A stretch of 45,001 nt of DNA from Ilumatobacter sp. (GTDB lineage: Bacteria; Actinomycetota; Acidimicrobiia; Acidimicrobiales; Ilumatobacteraceae), in contig JABDKP010000045.1 of the NCBI GenBank assembly GCA_013002175.1, positions 1 to 45,001 of the forward strand. The letters are read 5' to 3'. Within the stretch, counting starts at the first letter, position 1, and each line of letters opens with the position of its first letter. The position numbers were made by a program, and so were the translations under genes. The notes below the pieces were generated by a model. That model did no database searches, had not been told where the DNA came from, and was given only the letters and a program-made list of their open reading frames with translations. Positions 14,234 through 21,798 of the stretch are shown one piece after another.

Positions 14234-14869
14234 GTGTTCTCCGATCGTCGGGACGCCGGGCGCCGGCTGGCGGCACGGTTGCAACACCTGCGCGGGACCC
14301 CCGGCCTGGTCGTGCTGGGACTGCCACGCGGCGGTGTGCCGGTGGCTGCCGAGGTTGCGGCATCGCTGCACGCCCCACTCGACGTGATCGTCGTTCGCAA
14401 ACTCGGCGTGCCACGGCAACCCGAGCTGGCGATGGGCGCGATCGGTGAAGATGTGCGGGTGGTGAACGACCGGGTCGTCGAGCTCGCCGGCGTCACCGAA
14501 ACCGAACTCGCGGCGGTCGAACGGCTCGAGCGCACCGAGCTGGAGCGGCGAACGAAACGCTTCCGAGGCGATCGTGAGCCGATCGAGCTGTCCGGGGCGG
14601 TGACGGTCCTCGTCGACGATGGCATCGCGACGGGTTCGACGGCGCGCGCGGCATGCGACGTCGCCCGTGCGGCCGGTGCGGCTCGTGTCGTGCTGGCGGT
14701 GCCGGTCGCGCCGCGCCAGTGGCAACGCCAACTCGTGGGCGTCGCCGACGAGTGCGTCGCCGTCGAGACGCCTGCCGATTTCCGAGCGGTCGGGGAGTGG
14801 TATCGCGACTTCGCTCAGACGAACGACGACGAGGTCGTGCGGATCCTCGCGCAGGCAGCCGAGGGGTGA
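14234..14869 (+). CDS. Phosphoribosyltransferase-domain protein
   Basis: 211 residues with a type I PRTase fold. The PRPP-binding loop is unmistakable (TVLVDDGIATGSTARAA, about 124-140) and the N-terminal part has GLVVLGLPRGGVPVAAEVA and VRKLGVP. It resembles the stand-alone actinobacterial group that includes the N-terminal part of Rv0571c of M. tuberculosis, whose substrate base is not established. I start at the GTG at 14234, which has AAGGAG 9 nt upstream; the open frame further upstream is out of family and overlaps the previous gene. It probably shares a transcript with the RsbW-like gene. It converges with the ATPase gene at 14894. Confidence 0.88.
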   Translation: MFSDRRDAGRRLAARLQHLRGTPGLVVLGLPRGGVPVAAEVAASLHAPLDVIVVRKLGVPRQPELAMGAIGEDVRVVNDRVVELAGVTETELAAVERLERTELERRTKRFRGDREPIELSGAVTVLVDDGIATGSTARAACDVARAAGAARVVLAVPVAPRQWQRQLVGVADECVAVETPADFRAVGEWYRDFAQTNDDEVVRILAQAAEG

Positions 14870-14893
14870 CTGCGGCGCGAACGACTCACCCCG

Positions 14894-15301
14894 TCACGTG
14901 AGATTGAACCGGCACGACACCCGCACCAGGCTGCCGCTGGCGCTCACGCCGACGTTGTCGCACAGCGCGCTGACGATGTACAGCCCGCGTCCCCGTCTGG
15001 CGGTGACGGGAACGTCGCCGTCGGAGAGGCGGGGCAGCTCGGCCGCCGGCGCGGCGACCGAGACGTCGAGTGCGTGGTCGGACAGGTCGACCGACACCTC
15101 GACGTCACGTCGTTCGTCGGCGGGGGTGTGCTCCAGCGCATTGGTGACGAGCTCGCTGGTCACCAACTCGACGTCGACCACCCGATCCTGGTCGAGGTGC
15201 GGCGTTGCGACGCGCCGCACGAAGCGCCGGGCCGCAGCGATGCCTGCGCGGTCCCGAACGGAGTGGCTGCGGTGGCGTGGGGGGTGACTGTCCGTCCGCA
15301 T
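14894..15301 (-). CDS. RsbW-like ATP-binding regulatory kinase
   Basis: 135 residues, GHKL ATPase fold with an intact N-box (ELVTNALEHT, about 48-57) and G-box (RRGRGLYIVSAL). It lies 36 nt downstream of the STAS antagonist on the same strand, the order seen in antagonist-kinase pairs such as rsbV-rsbW. A SigB-like promoter (15311-15336) sits in that gap, so it may be transcribed both with the STAS gene and alone under stress. Likely role: phosphorylating the STAS protein and/or sequestering a sigma factor (inference). ATG at 15301 follows the -10 after 9 nt. Confidence 0.85.
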   Translation of the reverse strand: MRTDSHPPRHRSHSVRDRAGIAAARRFVRRVATPHLDQDRVVDVELVTSELVTNALEHTPADERRDVEVSVDLSDHALDVSVAAPAAELPRLSDGDVPVTARRGRGLYIVSALCDNVGVSASGSLVRVSCRFNLT

Positions 15302-15310
15302 GCGGCTGGT

Positions 15311-15336
15311 CTGCCCGCAACGGAACGGAACGAAAC
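15311..15336 (-). promoter_or_regulatory. SigB/SigF-like promoter between STAS and RsbW-like genes
   Basis: Minus strand: GTTT (15333-15336), 16-nt spacer, GGGCAG (15311-15316), 9 nt to the ATG. It fits entirely in the short gap between the STAS stop and the kinase start. Confidence 0.4.
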
Positions 15337-15337
15337 G

Positions 15338-15655
15338 TCAGGCGTCCTGGACCGTCAAGTGGTTGGACAGCCCGCTGACCTCGACGAGCCGCCGCACGGT
15401 CGACTGCGGTGACGACAGGATCAGGTCGCCCCCGGAGCCGCGTGCGGTCTCGGTCGCGGCGATGACGATCCGGAGCCCGCTCGAGTCCATGAACGTCACA
15501 CCGGCCATGTCGAGCGTGATCGTGCTCGCGCCCGACTCGAGTCGTTCGGTCAGCGCCTGCTCGAGAGCGGGTGCCGTGTGCGCGTCGATCTCGCCGGCCA
15601 GGTCGAACCCCGCGTCGTTCGCGTCGACGCTGAGTTGCGTTCCCATTTCAGTCAT
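15338..15655 (-). CDS. STAS-domain anti-sigma factor antagonist (RsbV/SpoIIAA type)
   Basis: 105 residues, a single STAS domain: beta strands DLAGEIDAHTAPALEQAL, then the switch segment ITLDMAGVTFMDSSGLRIV. The DSSGL motif carries the serine that RsbW-type kinases phosphorylate. Unphosphorylated antagonists bind the anti-sigma factor and release sigma. No PP2C phosphatase, needed to reactivate it, is encoded in the window. I prefer the ATG at 15655, which has a TACCGT hexamer 7 nt upstream; the GTG at 15664 would sit within that hexamer. Confidence 0.92.
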   Translation of the reverse strand: MTEMGTQLSVDANDAGFDLAGEIDAHTAPALEQALTERLESGASTITLDMAGVTFMDSSGLRIVIAATETARGSGGDLILSSPQSTVRRLVEVSGLSNHLTVQDA

Positions 15656-15662
15656 GGTCGTC

Positions 15663-15668
15663 ACGGTA
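15663..15668 (-). promoter_or_regulatory. -10-like TACCGT upstream of the STAS gene
   Basis: TACCGT on the minus strand, 7 nt before the ATG at 15655, no Shine-Dalgarno. Decides the choice of the ATG over the GTG at 15664. Confidence 0.4.
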
Positions 15669-15731
15669 GCGGGTCGCGGCCGACACTCCGATGCCGCGCC
15701 CGGACTGCCTCGGCCGGCCGACCCGGGCGAT

Positions 15732-17189
15732 TCAGGGTGAAGATTCGGCTGTTCCGACGATCCGCCGCAGCATGATCGGGAAGATCACGGAATGGAACGG
15801 GATCAGCAGCACCCAGTAGAGGCGGCCCCAGAGGCCGCTCGGTGCGTATCGCGCCCGCTGGACGACGCGTGATGCACCGTCGTCGCCAGTCGATGTCTCC
15901 CACTCGAGCCAGGCCCGGCCCGGCAGCTTCATCTCGGCGCGTAACCGGAACAGGTCGGGTCCGATCTCGTCGACCCGCCAGAAGTCGAGCGCCTCGCCGA
16001 CGCTGATCTCGTCGGGGTGGCGCCTGCCGCGCCGCATGCCGACGCCACCGAGCGCCTTGTCGATCGCGCCTCGGACCGTCCACAGCGGCCCGAACCCGTA
16101 CCAACCGCGCTCGCCGCCGATGCCACGCACGACGCCCTGCACCGTTTCGGCGTCCGCCGTCGTCGTGGCGTCGCGGACGTCGGCGTACACGGTGCCGCCG
16201 GACCACTGAGGATCCCATGGCCGCGGCTGAGCGGCCCGTACCTCGGGTGTCACGCCGGACCACCGCGTGGGGATGTCGAGGTCTTCGAGCGCGACGATCG
16301 ATGCCTCGATCGCGGTGCGCGCATCGAGTGGGGCATGGGCACTCACCGTGAGCGCGGAGTCGTCGGTGACCACGACGTCGTGGCGGAGGCTCTCGATCAG
16401 CGATCTCGACAGGTTGCGGGGGAGCGGCGTCACCGCGTTGACCCAGTGGGTCGACAGCCGCGGCGTGACCACCGGAACCGGGATGATCGTGCGCCGTCGC
16501 AACTCGGCGACCTCAGCGTAGAGGTGCATCAGATCCCGATACGTCAGCACGTCGGGCCCGCCGATCTCGACGATCCGGTGTCCGGCCGGATCGGCGTCGT
16601 CCAGGGCGGCGGTGAGATACGTCAGCACGTCGGAAATCGCAACCGGTTGGACCCGCGACGTCGTCACCCAGCGGGGTGCGAGCATCACCGGCAGCACCTC
16701 GACGAGCGCCCGGAGCATCTCGAACGAGGCGGAACCTGCCCCGATCACCACTGCGGCCCTGAACTCGGTGACCGGCACCGGCCCCGCCGCGAGCTCGGCA
16801 CCGACGGCGTGCCGCGACGCCAGGTGCGCAGACAGATCCTCGTCCTCGTCGCCGAGCCCGCTGAGGTAGACGATGTGGCGCACGTCTGCCTGCTCGGCGG
16901 CCTGGCGCGCCGCCCTGGCGCACTGCAACTCGATCTCGGGGAAGTCGTCGCCGCTGTCCAGGCTGTGCACGAGGTACACGACGCAGTCGACCCCGCTGAA
17001 GACGGGGGCAAGCGTGTCGGGCGCGAGCAGGTCGCCCTCGACGACGTCGACATCCGCGGCCCACTCGATGCTGCGGACGCTGTCGGGGGAGCGCGTCATG
17101 CAGCGCACGTCGGTTCCGTCCCGTACGAGTTGGGGCACGAGCCGGCCCCCGACGTAGCCGGAGGCGCCGAGGACGAGCGTCGTGGCCAT
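15732..17189 (-). CDS. SDR-family NAD(P)-dependent protein with C-terminal DUF2867 domain
   Basis: 485 residues. The N-terminal half is an atypical extended SDR/NmrA-like Rossmann domain (TLVLGASGYVGGRLVPQLV; YLVHSLDSGDDF; HIVYLSGLG; VVIGAGSASFEMLRALV). The C-terminal half (about 300-475) matches the DUF2867 arrangement often fused to such SDRs (WYGFGPLWTVRGAIDKALGG; LDFWRVDEI; GRLYWVLLIPFHSVIFP). Its substrate is unknown. It starts 3 nt after the sigma factor stop and so is the third gene of the anti-sigma/sigma operon, which suggests a stress link. Confidence 0.9.
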   Translation of the reverse strand: MATTLVLGASGYVGGRLVPQLVRDGTDVRCMTRSPDSVRSIEWAADVDVVEGDLLAPDTLAPVFSGVDCVVYLVHSLDSGDDFPEIELQCARAARQAAEQADVRHIVYLSGLGDEDEDLSAHLASRHAVGAELAAGPVPVTEFRAAVVIGAGSASFEMLRALVEVLPVMLAPRWVTTSRVQPVAISDVLTYLTAALDDADPAGHRIVEIGGPDVLTYRDLMHLYAEVAELRRRTIIPVPVVTPRLSTHWVNAVTPLPRNLSRSLIESLRHDVVVTDDSALTVSAHAPLDARTAIEASIVALEDLDIPTRWSGVTPEVRAAQPRPWDPQWSGGTVYADVRDATTTADAETVQGVVRGIGGERGWYGFGPLWTVRGAIDKALGGVGMRRGRRHPDEISVGEALDFWRVDEIGPDLFRLRAEMKLPGRAWLEWETSTGDDGASRVVQRARYAPSGLWGRLYWVLLIPFHSVIFPIMLRRIVGTAESSP

Positions 17190-17192
17190 GGC

Positions 17193-17972
17193 TCAGGTCT
17201 CGGCGAGGATCGAGCGCATCTGCTCGTACGACCGGCGGAGCAGCCGTGAGACGTGCATCTGTGACATGCCGACCAGTTCGGCGATCTCGCTCTGGGACTT
17301 GTCCTCGTAGAAGCGGAGCTCGACGATCTGGCGTTCTCGCTCCGGCAGCCGCCGGAGGAGTTCGTCGACGAGGTGCTGGTCGATCGTGTCGTCGTAGCCC
17401 CGCTCCTCGTCGGCCAGCGCGTGTTGGCGGTCGCCCGGGATCGCGTCGCTGTCGGAGTCCGCCGCGGACGAGTCGAGCGAGCCGGGGTGATACGCGGCGG
17501 TCGCGGCGAGGCCGACTGCCACGTCGTCCCGGTCGATCTGCAGGTGCTCGGCGATCTCGTCGACCGTGGGTGCCCGGCCGAGTTGGTGACTCAGCTCGTC
17601 GGTGGCACGACGAACGAGCAGATGCAGCTCTTTTGCGCTGCGCGGGACGCGGACGACCCAGCTCTTGTCGCGGAAGAAGCGTTTGATCTCGCCTTCGATC
17701 GTGCGACCGGCGAACGACCCGAACGAGGCGCCGAACTCGGGGTCGAACCGGTCGACGGATTTGACGAGGCCGAGCATCGCCACCTGGCGGACGTCGTCGT
17801 CGGATCCCGCCTTCGCATACCGCTTGGCAATGTGCGCAGCGAGGCCCATGTGCCGCTCGACCAGCTGGTTGCGCAGGCGTCGCGACCGCGACGCGGCGAA
17901 CTCGCGGAACAGGCTGAGATCTTCGAGGTCGGCGCCATCGTCGCCCACCGTGCGGGTGGTGTCGTCGCTCAT
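17193..17972 (-). CDS. SigB/SigF/SigG-family RNA polymerase sigma factor
   Basis: 259 residues with regions 2, 3 and 4 but no region 1.1: region 2 (RHMGLAAHIAKRYA...DDVRQVAMLGLVKSVDRFDP...FGSFAGRTIEGEIKRFFRDKSWVVRVPR written here in parts), region 3 (DELSHQLGRAPTVDEIAEHL) and region 4 helix-turn-helix (SQSEIAELVGMSQMHVSRLL). The combination EIKRFFRD and VRVPRSAKEL marks the general-stress branch. It follows an RsbW-like gene by 13 nt and precedes an SDR gene by 3 nt, the standard anti-sigma/sigma order. It is the obvious candidate to read the seven GTTT-N15/16-GG promoters in this window (inference). Confidence 0.95.
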   Translation of the reverse strand: MSDDTTRTVGDDGADLEDLSLFREFAASRSRRLRNQLVERHMGLAAHIAKRYAKAGSDDDVRQVAMLGLVKSVDRFDPEFGASFGSFAGRTIEGEIKRFFRDKSWVVRVPRSAKELHLLVRRATDELSHQLGRAPTVDEIAEHLQIDRDDVAVGLAATAAYHPGSLDSSAADSDSDAIPGDRQHALADEERGYDDTIDQHLVDELLRRLPERERQIVELRFYEDKSQSEIAELVGMSQMHVSRLLRRSYEQMRSILAET

Positions 17973-17985
17973 CGGCCGGGCGGAG

Positions 17986-18354
17986 TCAGATCCGGGCCTC
18001 GACCGCGTGTTTCGTGAACGTCACCGTGCCGTTGACGTTCTCGAACGAGTCGACCACCGATCGCAGGATCGTGGTGGCCAGGTCGTCGAGTTCGATGCGG
18101 TCGGGGCCGAGCAGGAACATGATCACGTCGAGGTGGTTGCCGGCGGGCCGGAACGTCACCGAGATCCTGTCGTCGGCGTCGGTGTCCGCGGCGGACGTGA
18201 ACACTTCGTTGAGCGCCAATCGGACGTCGTCGATCTCGTCGACGGTGAAGCCGAGATCGGCGCCCAGCGACGCGGCCAGCACACGCAAGGTGGCGGCCAT
18301 GTCCGTCCGCGCGGGGAGGACGATCTCGATGTTGCGGTCGGTCGAGTCAGTCAT
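17986..18354 (-). CDS. rsbW: RsbW-like anti-sigma factor with degenerate ATP site
   Basis: 122 residues; GHKL-like fold (TVDEIDDVRLALNEVFTSAAD...HLDVIMFLLGPD). The N-box asparagine position is Ser (EVFTS instead of ExxTN) and the glycine-rich G-box loop is not recognisable (DDLATTILRSVVDSFEN). This differs from the two other RsbW-like proteins here and recalls actinobacterial anti-SigF proteins with relaxed nucleotide motifs. Position directly upstream of the sigma gene makes it the likely dedicated anti-sigma factor. Whether it still has kinase activity is doubtful. A TAGGGT hexamer ends 8 nt before the ATG, so the operon itself seems to have a housekeeping-type promoter. Confidence 0.85.
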   Translation of the reverse strand: MTDSTDRNIEIVLPARTDMAATLRVLAASLGADLGFTVDEIDDVRLALNEVFTSAADTDADDRISVTFRPAGNHLDVIMFLLGPDRIELDDLATTILRSVVDSFENVNGTVTFTKHAVEARI

Positions 18355-18362
18355 CGCTGCAA

Positions 18363-18368
18363 ACCCTA
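18363..18368 (-). promoter_or_regulatory. -10-like TAGGGT upstream of the anti-sigma/sigma operon
   Basis: TAGGGT on the minus strand, 8 nt before the ATG at 18354. No SigB-like promoter was found here, so sigma autoregulation, if any, is not visible at this operon. Confidence 0.4.
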
Positions 18369-18516
18369 CGGCTCATCGGGCCGGTTCGGCCGATCCGACC
18401 GCTGTCGGCAGGATTCGGGCGTGAACTAGCGTCGCCTCCACGTCACGACCGACTGCGGAGCGCACGGACTCGTCGAGTTCGATCGAGAGAACCGGAGAGG
18501 AGCGAATCGAGCGCGA

Positions 18517-21500
18517 ATGACGCTGGTGCAACCGCTCTTCTCGGTCGGACCGCGCAGCCGGGCATCTGCACTCCTGCTCGCGGCCGGGTTGGTGATGGCG
18601 ACGGCGGCGACGACGCTCGTCTCGGTCGTGCCGCTGTACGCCGACGCCATCGCAGAAGCGGGGTTCCGGAGCACGCTCGCCGATGCCGAACCGGCGGCCC
18701 GCGGGTACGAGGTGTCGATGCGGACGACGACCGACGAGGCGGCCGACGCCGTCGCAGCCGTGGAGTCAGCGGCGCGGTCCGCGCTGCCGGGCGAGCTCCG
18801 GACGATGGCGATCGTCGAGACCGACAGTTTCGGGATGCCGGAGGGGCGCTTCGCCGACGACATCATCACCAGCGTTGCAACCATCGAGACCGACGAGGCG
18901 CTGTTCACCGTGGCCGGCGGCTCGTACGACACGGTGCCGACCGGCGGGGCGCTCGGCGTGTCGCTCCACACCGACGCCGCGGCGCTGCTCGATCTCGATG
19001 TGGGCGACCAGTTGGAACTCGACGGCCGTCAGGCCGGGCCACTGCTCGTCGAGCTGATCGCCCTGGTCGATGTCGTCGACCGGTTCGACGATCTCTGGCG
19101 GGAGGAGCCGGACCTGCGCGACCCAGTCCAGGTCGCCGGTTCGTTCCGGGAAGTCGGTCCCTTCATCGTCGACGCTGCGAGCTTCGCCCGGATCGATCGT
19201 TCGGCGTCGCTGTCCGCCCGGGGGGCAATCGTGCCGAGCAGCGTGGGCACGGCGGACCTCAGCGCGTTGCGGACCGGGGCCCGCAGCCTCGAACGGACGG
19301 TCGGAGCCGCGCTCGGCACCACCGATGCCGACGTCGACACCGGTCTGCCGCGGTTGCTGGCCGAGACCGACACCGCGCTGGGCTCGACGAGTGCGGTCAT
19401 CGCGGTGATCCTCGTCCAGCTCGTCGGCCTCGCGTTGTACGGGCTCGGGCTGGCTGCGTCGGTGCTGGCCGGATCGCGACTCGTCGAGACGTCGCTGCTC
19501 CGGTCACGCGGTGCCACCGCGCGACAGATGGCGGTGCTCGCGTGTGCTGAGGCGCTGTTCATCGTCGCGCCCGCGGCGGTCGCCGGCCCGGTGCTGGCGC
19601 GCGCTGTCGTCGGGTTGATCGAACGGTGGGGTCCGGTTGCGGTCACCGGCCTCGACCTCGACGCAACGCTCTCGCGGCCCGCGATCACTGCGTCCGTGGT
19701 CGTCGCGATCATCGCGGTCGGTGTCGTCACCTGGCCCGCGGTGCGGTCGGCCCAGGCGCTTGCCGCAGCGCAGGCGGAACGGACGCGTCCGGCGGGGCCG
19801 AATGCGCTGCAGCGGAGCGGGGCCGACATCGTGATCGCGATCTTGGCGCTGCTCGCGCTCTGGCAGCTGACGCAGTCGTCAGCTGCCACGCGTGACCTGA
19901 CCGGCCGGCTCGGAACCGACCCGGTCTTGGTGTTCGCGCCGACGCTCGGCGTGATCGCCGCGTCGCTCGTGACGCTCCGTCTGATCGCGGTGTTCGCGAG
20001 CGGTGTCCAATCGACGGCGGCATCGGGGACGGGACTGTCGACGGCCCTTGCCGGGTGGGAACTCGCCCGCCGGCCCGGGCGGACCGCCCGGACCTCCGTG
20101 CTCGTGGTGATGTCGGTCACCGTCGGCACGTTCGCCGTCGTGCAGGGCAGTTCGTGGGAGCAGTCGCAGCGCGACCAGGCCAACGCGATCGTGTCAGCGG
20201 ACGCAGTGGTCGACCCCGATACGCGTCCGGCCGCGTCGCTGGCACCGCTGTACCGGTCGAGTGCGTACGAGCAGGTCGACGGTGTCACGGACACCGCTCC
20301 GATCGCCCGACCCGCGATCACGATCACGACGGAGCTCGGCACGGTCTCGGCCGTCGCGATCGACGTCCGGCGGGCTGACGTGCTCCGCTTGCGGTCCGAC
20401 CTGCGGGGCGACGATGGCCAGCTCGCCGCGCTGCGTGCCCCACCGGACCTGCTCGGCATCCCGCTCGGCGAGGTCACCGGAGACCTGACCGTGCGCTACG
20501 CCATGGCGCACTCCGGCGGGGAGACCGGCGGGCAGATCGAGATCGCGATGCTGGTGACCGATCGCTTCGGCACGATCCACCGGCTCGACACCGAGCCGGT
20601 GCCCGTCGACGTGACCGAGGCCGACCTGCGTTTCGAGCTGACGTCTGCGGCACTTCCGGGCTATGACCTGCGGGCCACGGGCCCGCTCGAGCTCGTCGAG
20701 GTGGAGATCATCACGCCGATCGTGCTCGACGAACGGGGGACCACGAGCCCCCGGCGTCGCGCCACGTTCGACATCGTGCTGACCGAGTTCCGGATCGGTG
20801 ACACTCCGACCGATTTCATCGAGCGGGAGTGGGTGCTCGCGCCGCTCACCCTCAATCGCAACACGCTCACCGTGCCGGAGATCGAGGTGGGCGCCGTCGA
20901 TGACGGTGTGCAGTTCACGGTGGACAGCGGGCGCTCCGAGCAGCGCCGGGCGCGGCTGACGGCCCGGTTCGGCACGACGCTCGTCCAGACGCAGGGGGCC
21001 GCCGAGCCGCCCGTGCTGCCGGTCCTGGTGACGCCGGCACTGCTCGGCGAGCTGGAACTCTCGGTCGGTGACACCGCGCTCGCGCGAGTCGACGGCACCA
21101 CGATCGGACTGCTGCTCAGCGGAACCGTGCCGGTCGTTCCGTTCGCGGTCGACCGTCCCGTCGCGCTGCTGATCGACTGGCCGACGCTGGTGGCCGGCCG
21201 GTACCTCGTCACCGGGCGGTACGACCAACCGGATGAGTGGGCGCTCACGGTCGACGAACGTGCCGCGGCGGACGTCCCGCGGGTACTCGTCGGCGCGCCG
21301 CTGTTCAGCGCCGACGCGGTCGAGCGGCGCTCCGTGGAGCGCCAATTGGCGAACGACCCGTTCGCGGTCGGTTTGTTCGGCAGCCTCGGCCTCGCCCTCG
21401 TCGCCTCGTTGCTGATCGCGGTGGTCGGGCTGCTGTTGACGGCGGTCGTCGGGGCTCGCGAGCGTCGCCGGTCGTATTCGGTCCTGCGCGCGATGGGTGC

Positions 21501-21798
21501 GTCGACGCGCGTGCTGCGGAGATGGCTGCTGCTCGAGATCGTGCCGCTGGTCGGCCTGTCGGCGGGTGCGGGCCTCGCGGCCGGGATCCTGCTGTCGCGC
21601 ATTGCGAAGGACAGCCTGACGGTCACCGGCGACGGCAGCCGGGCGATCCCCCAGCCGACCGTCGTCATCCCGTGGCCGGCGATCGGCCTGATCGTCGGCG
21701 TCGCCGTCGCCGCCGGCATCGCGCTGCCGCTGGTGACCGGGCGGCTGCTCGGTCGCAGCAGGACTGCCGACGACCTGCGGATCGGGGACACGACGTGA
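18517..21798 (+). CDS. ABC exporter permease, FtsX/MacB type (first subunit)
   Basis: 1,093 residues. A signal-anchor helix near the N-terminus (about 20-40) is followed by a large extracytoplasmic region, a cluster of helices around 290-420 and 450-500 (first FtsX unit), a second large extracytoplasmic region (about 550-930), and three C-terminal helices (LGLALVASLLIAVVGLLLTAV; LLEIVPLVGLSAGAGLAAGI; WPAIGLIVGVAVAAGIALPL) forming the second FtsX unit. The coupling motif RRRSYSVLRAMGAS is typical. Such type VII ABC systems move lipids, lipoproteins or peptides, or transmit force, rather than import solutes. The next permease starts in a GTGA overlap with this stop. Confidence 0.88.
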   Translation: MTLVQPLFSVGPRSRASALLLAAGLVMATAATTLVSVVPLYADAIAEAGFRSTLADAEPAARGYEVSMRTTTDEAADAVAAVESAARSALPGELRTMAIVETDSFGMPEGRFADDIITSVATIETDEALFTVAGGSYDTVPTGGALGVSLHTDAAALLDLDVGDQLELDGRQAGPLLVELIALVDVVDRFDDLWREEPDLRDPVQVAGSFREVGPFIVDAASFARIDRSASLSARGAIVPSSVGTADLSALRTGARSLERTVGAALGTTDADVDTGLPRLLAETDTALGSTSAVIAVILVQLVGLALYGLGLAASVLAGSRLVETSLLRSRGATARQMAVLACAEALFIVAPAAVAGPVLARAVVGLIERWGPVAVTGLDLDATLSRPAITASVVVAIIAVGVVTWPAVRSAQALAAAQAERTRPAGPNALQRSGADIVIAILALLALWQLTQSSAATRDLTGRLGTDPVLVFAPTLGVIAASLVTLRLIAVFASGVQSTAASGTGLSTALAGWELARRPGRTARTSVLVVMSVTVGTFAVVQGSSWEQSQRDQANAIVSADAVVDPDTRPAASLAPLYRSSAYEQVDGVTDTAPIARPAITITTELGTVSAVAIDVRRADVLRLRSDLRGDDGQLAALRAPPDLLGIPLGEVTGDLTVRYAMAHSGGETGGQIEIAMLVTDRFGTIHRLDTEPVPVDVTEADLRFELTSAALPGYDLRATGPLELVEVEIITPIVLDERGTTSPRRRATFDIVLTEFRIGDTPTDFIEREWVLAPLTLNRNTLTVPEIEVGAVDDGVQFTVDSGRSEQRRARLTARFGTTLVQTQGAAEPPVLPVLVTPALLGELELSVGDTALARVDGTTIGLLLSGTVPVVPFAVDRPVALLIDWPTLVAGRYLVTGRYDQPDEWALTVDERAAADVPRVLVGAPLFSADAVERRSVERQLANDPFAVGLFGSLGLALVASLLIAVVGLLLTAVVGARERRRSYSVLRAMGASTRVLRRWLLLEIVPLVGLSAGAGLAAGILLSRIAKDSLTVTGDGSRAIPQPTVVIPWPAIGLIVGVAVAAGIALPLVTGRLLGRSRTADDLRIGDTT

